From positions 1 to 44,116 of the IMG/VR virus record IMGVR_UViG_3300047557_002997: a DNA stretch of 44,116 nucleotides. The stretch is one strand, 5' to 3'. The translations under genes were made by a program, and so were the position numbers. Origin of the DNA: a virus. The notes beneath the pieces were generated by a model. That model was not told the DNA's origin and made no database searches. It saw only the letters and a program-made list of their open reading frames with translations. Below, piece by piece: positions 43,326-44,116 of this stretch (positions are counted from its first letter, which is position 1; each line of letters starts with the position of its first letter).

Positions 43326-44116
43326 ATGTCTCGTGGAGATTTACAAGAAATGGAAGTAGGCACTAAGCAATCCAAAACCGCTGTTAATGCTAACGCCAAA
43401 GCAGCGGATGCAATGCCAAGTCTATCTGGTGCAACACCAGGTCAAACTGCTGGTTGGGAAGATCTTGGTGGCCCTGATCCTTCTAACTATCGCTCAACTG
43501 ACGATTCAGCAAAGCTGAAAACACCTGGCGGATCACTTAAGCAAGTTAAGGATGTTGTTAATAAAGGTGCTTCTGCTGCAGAAGCAATGAAGGGTGTTAA
43601 GGAAGATGAAGAGTTTGAATATGATGAAGATGAAGAACTCTTAGAAGCCGCTAAGGAAGAAGAGGAAGAGGAGGAAAAAGAGGAAGGTAATAAAAAAGGT
43701 AAGAAGGAAGAGGACGAAGACGAAGATGAAGATGAAGAAGAAATGGAAGAAGAGTTTAACATCGATGAAGATGTTAATGCTCTTCTAGAAGGCGAGGAAC
43801 TCTCTGAAGAGTTCCAAGAAAAAGCAAGAACGATTTTCGAAGCTGCTCTTCGCTCTAAGGTTTCTCAAATTCAAGAGGCAATCGAAGAGCAGTATGCAGT
43901 TGCGCTTGCAGAAGAAGTCGAAGAAATTAAGATTGAACTTGCTGAGCGTGTAGATGCGTACCTTGAGTATGTTTCTAGCGAGTGGATGGAAGAAAATGCA
44001 CTCGTTATTGAGCAAGGTCTTAAGACCGAAATGACCGAATCATTCCTCCAAGGAATGAGAGGTCTTTTTGAAGAACATTATGTATCAATCCCTGAAGATA
44101 AATATGATGTGCTTGA
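43326..44116 (+). CDS. 22: Prohead core scaffold protein gp22, 5' part
   Basis: The frame starts at ATG 43326 with CGGAG (43314-43318) upstream and remains open to the last base, so the gene is cut at the window end; 263 full codons are visible (T4 gp22: 269 residues). The first 60 residues are polar, then comes a very acidic tract at about residues 95-150 with long Glu/Asp runs interrupted by KKGKKE. The rest is coiled-coil-like helix (EFQEKARTIFEAALRSKVSQ, IKIELAERVDAYLEYV). This composition is typical for the T4 core scaffold, digested by gp21. It follows gp21, as in T4. Two reverse-strand frames over it are shadows of its biased codons. Confidence 0.92.
   Translation, partial: MSRGDLQEMEVGTKQSKTAVNANAKAADAMPSLSGATPGQTAGWEDLGGPDPSNYRSTDDSAKLKTPGGSLKQVKDVVNKGASAAEAMKGVKEDEEFEYDEDEELLEAAKEEEEEEEKEEGNKKGKKEEDEDEDEDEEEMEEEFNIDEDVNALLEGEELSEEFQEKARTIFEAALRSKVSQIQEAIEEQYAVALAEEVEEIKIELAERVDAYLEYVSSEWMEENALVIEQGLKTEMTESFLQGMRGLFEEHYVSIPEDKYDVL

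Noticed and set aside
43487-44015. Two reverse-strand frames opposite gp22, one of them poly-Ser
   Set aside because: They mirror the GAA/GAG/GAT-rich acidic codons of gp22, which is open through the window end and fits the T4 gene order.

Overview
The window looks like part of the genome of a T4-like marine myovirus, most likely a cyanophage infecting Prochlorococcus or Synechococcus. Nearly everything is on the + strand, AT-rich and tightly packed. The T4 virion genes appear in the order gp25, gp6, a giant protein in the gp7 position, gp8, DUF4815 baseplate or fibre proteins, gp13, gp14, gp15, gp16, gp17, gp18, gp19, gp20, a gp67-like protein, gp21 and gp22. The cyanophage assignment rests on remembered similarity of the small accessory proteins around gp25, gp13 and gp17. 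No photosynthesis gene or other host-derived metabolic gene lies in the window, so the host is inferred.

Layout. Positions 1-405 hold the end of a zinc-binding DUF6011-type gene with noticeably higher GC than the rest, closed by a strong terminator. Positions 406-795 are non-coding with several competing hairpins and a sigma70-like promoter. Positions 796-3301 hold small phage genes (several under 60 codons), a glycosyltransferase and a second terminator. Positions 3325-27311 are the baseplate block, including an 11,991-nt gene for a 3,996-residue protein. Positions 27313-31460 hold two small genes, the neck proteins gp13 and gp14, tail completion gp15 and the small terminase gp16. Positions 31487-35322 hold a patchwork multi-domain protein, the large terminase gp17 and a zinc-finger miniprotein. 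Positions 35405-38475 are tail sheath and tube. Positions 38512-44116 are the head block: portal, gp67-like core protein, a core-like protein with a possible capsid-targeting peptide, two unassigned structural proteins, the gp21 protease and the scaffold gp22, which is cut by the window end.

Transcription. Ten sites matching the T4-type late promoter NATAAATA precede the virion gene clusters, usually 17-45 nt before the first start codon. At several junctions the TAA stop of the upstream gene lies in or overlaps the promoter. A variant CTAAATA site precedes the glycosyltransferase. These sites divide the region into short late transcription units.

What stands out. Core T4 proteins (gp8, gp14, gp15, gp18) are enlarged. 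The extra sequence in several of them is built from a few beta-rich repeat modules that also occur many times in the giant baseplate protein and in the 835-residue protein. The DUF4815 protein ends in a Thr tract, a small extra segment and an Asn/Lys homopolymer, directly before a gene beginning with what I recall as a later part of the same protein in relatives; this suggests gene fission. The 646-residue protein between the terminase genes strings together several small phage domains, one of which recurs in the head block at 40390.
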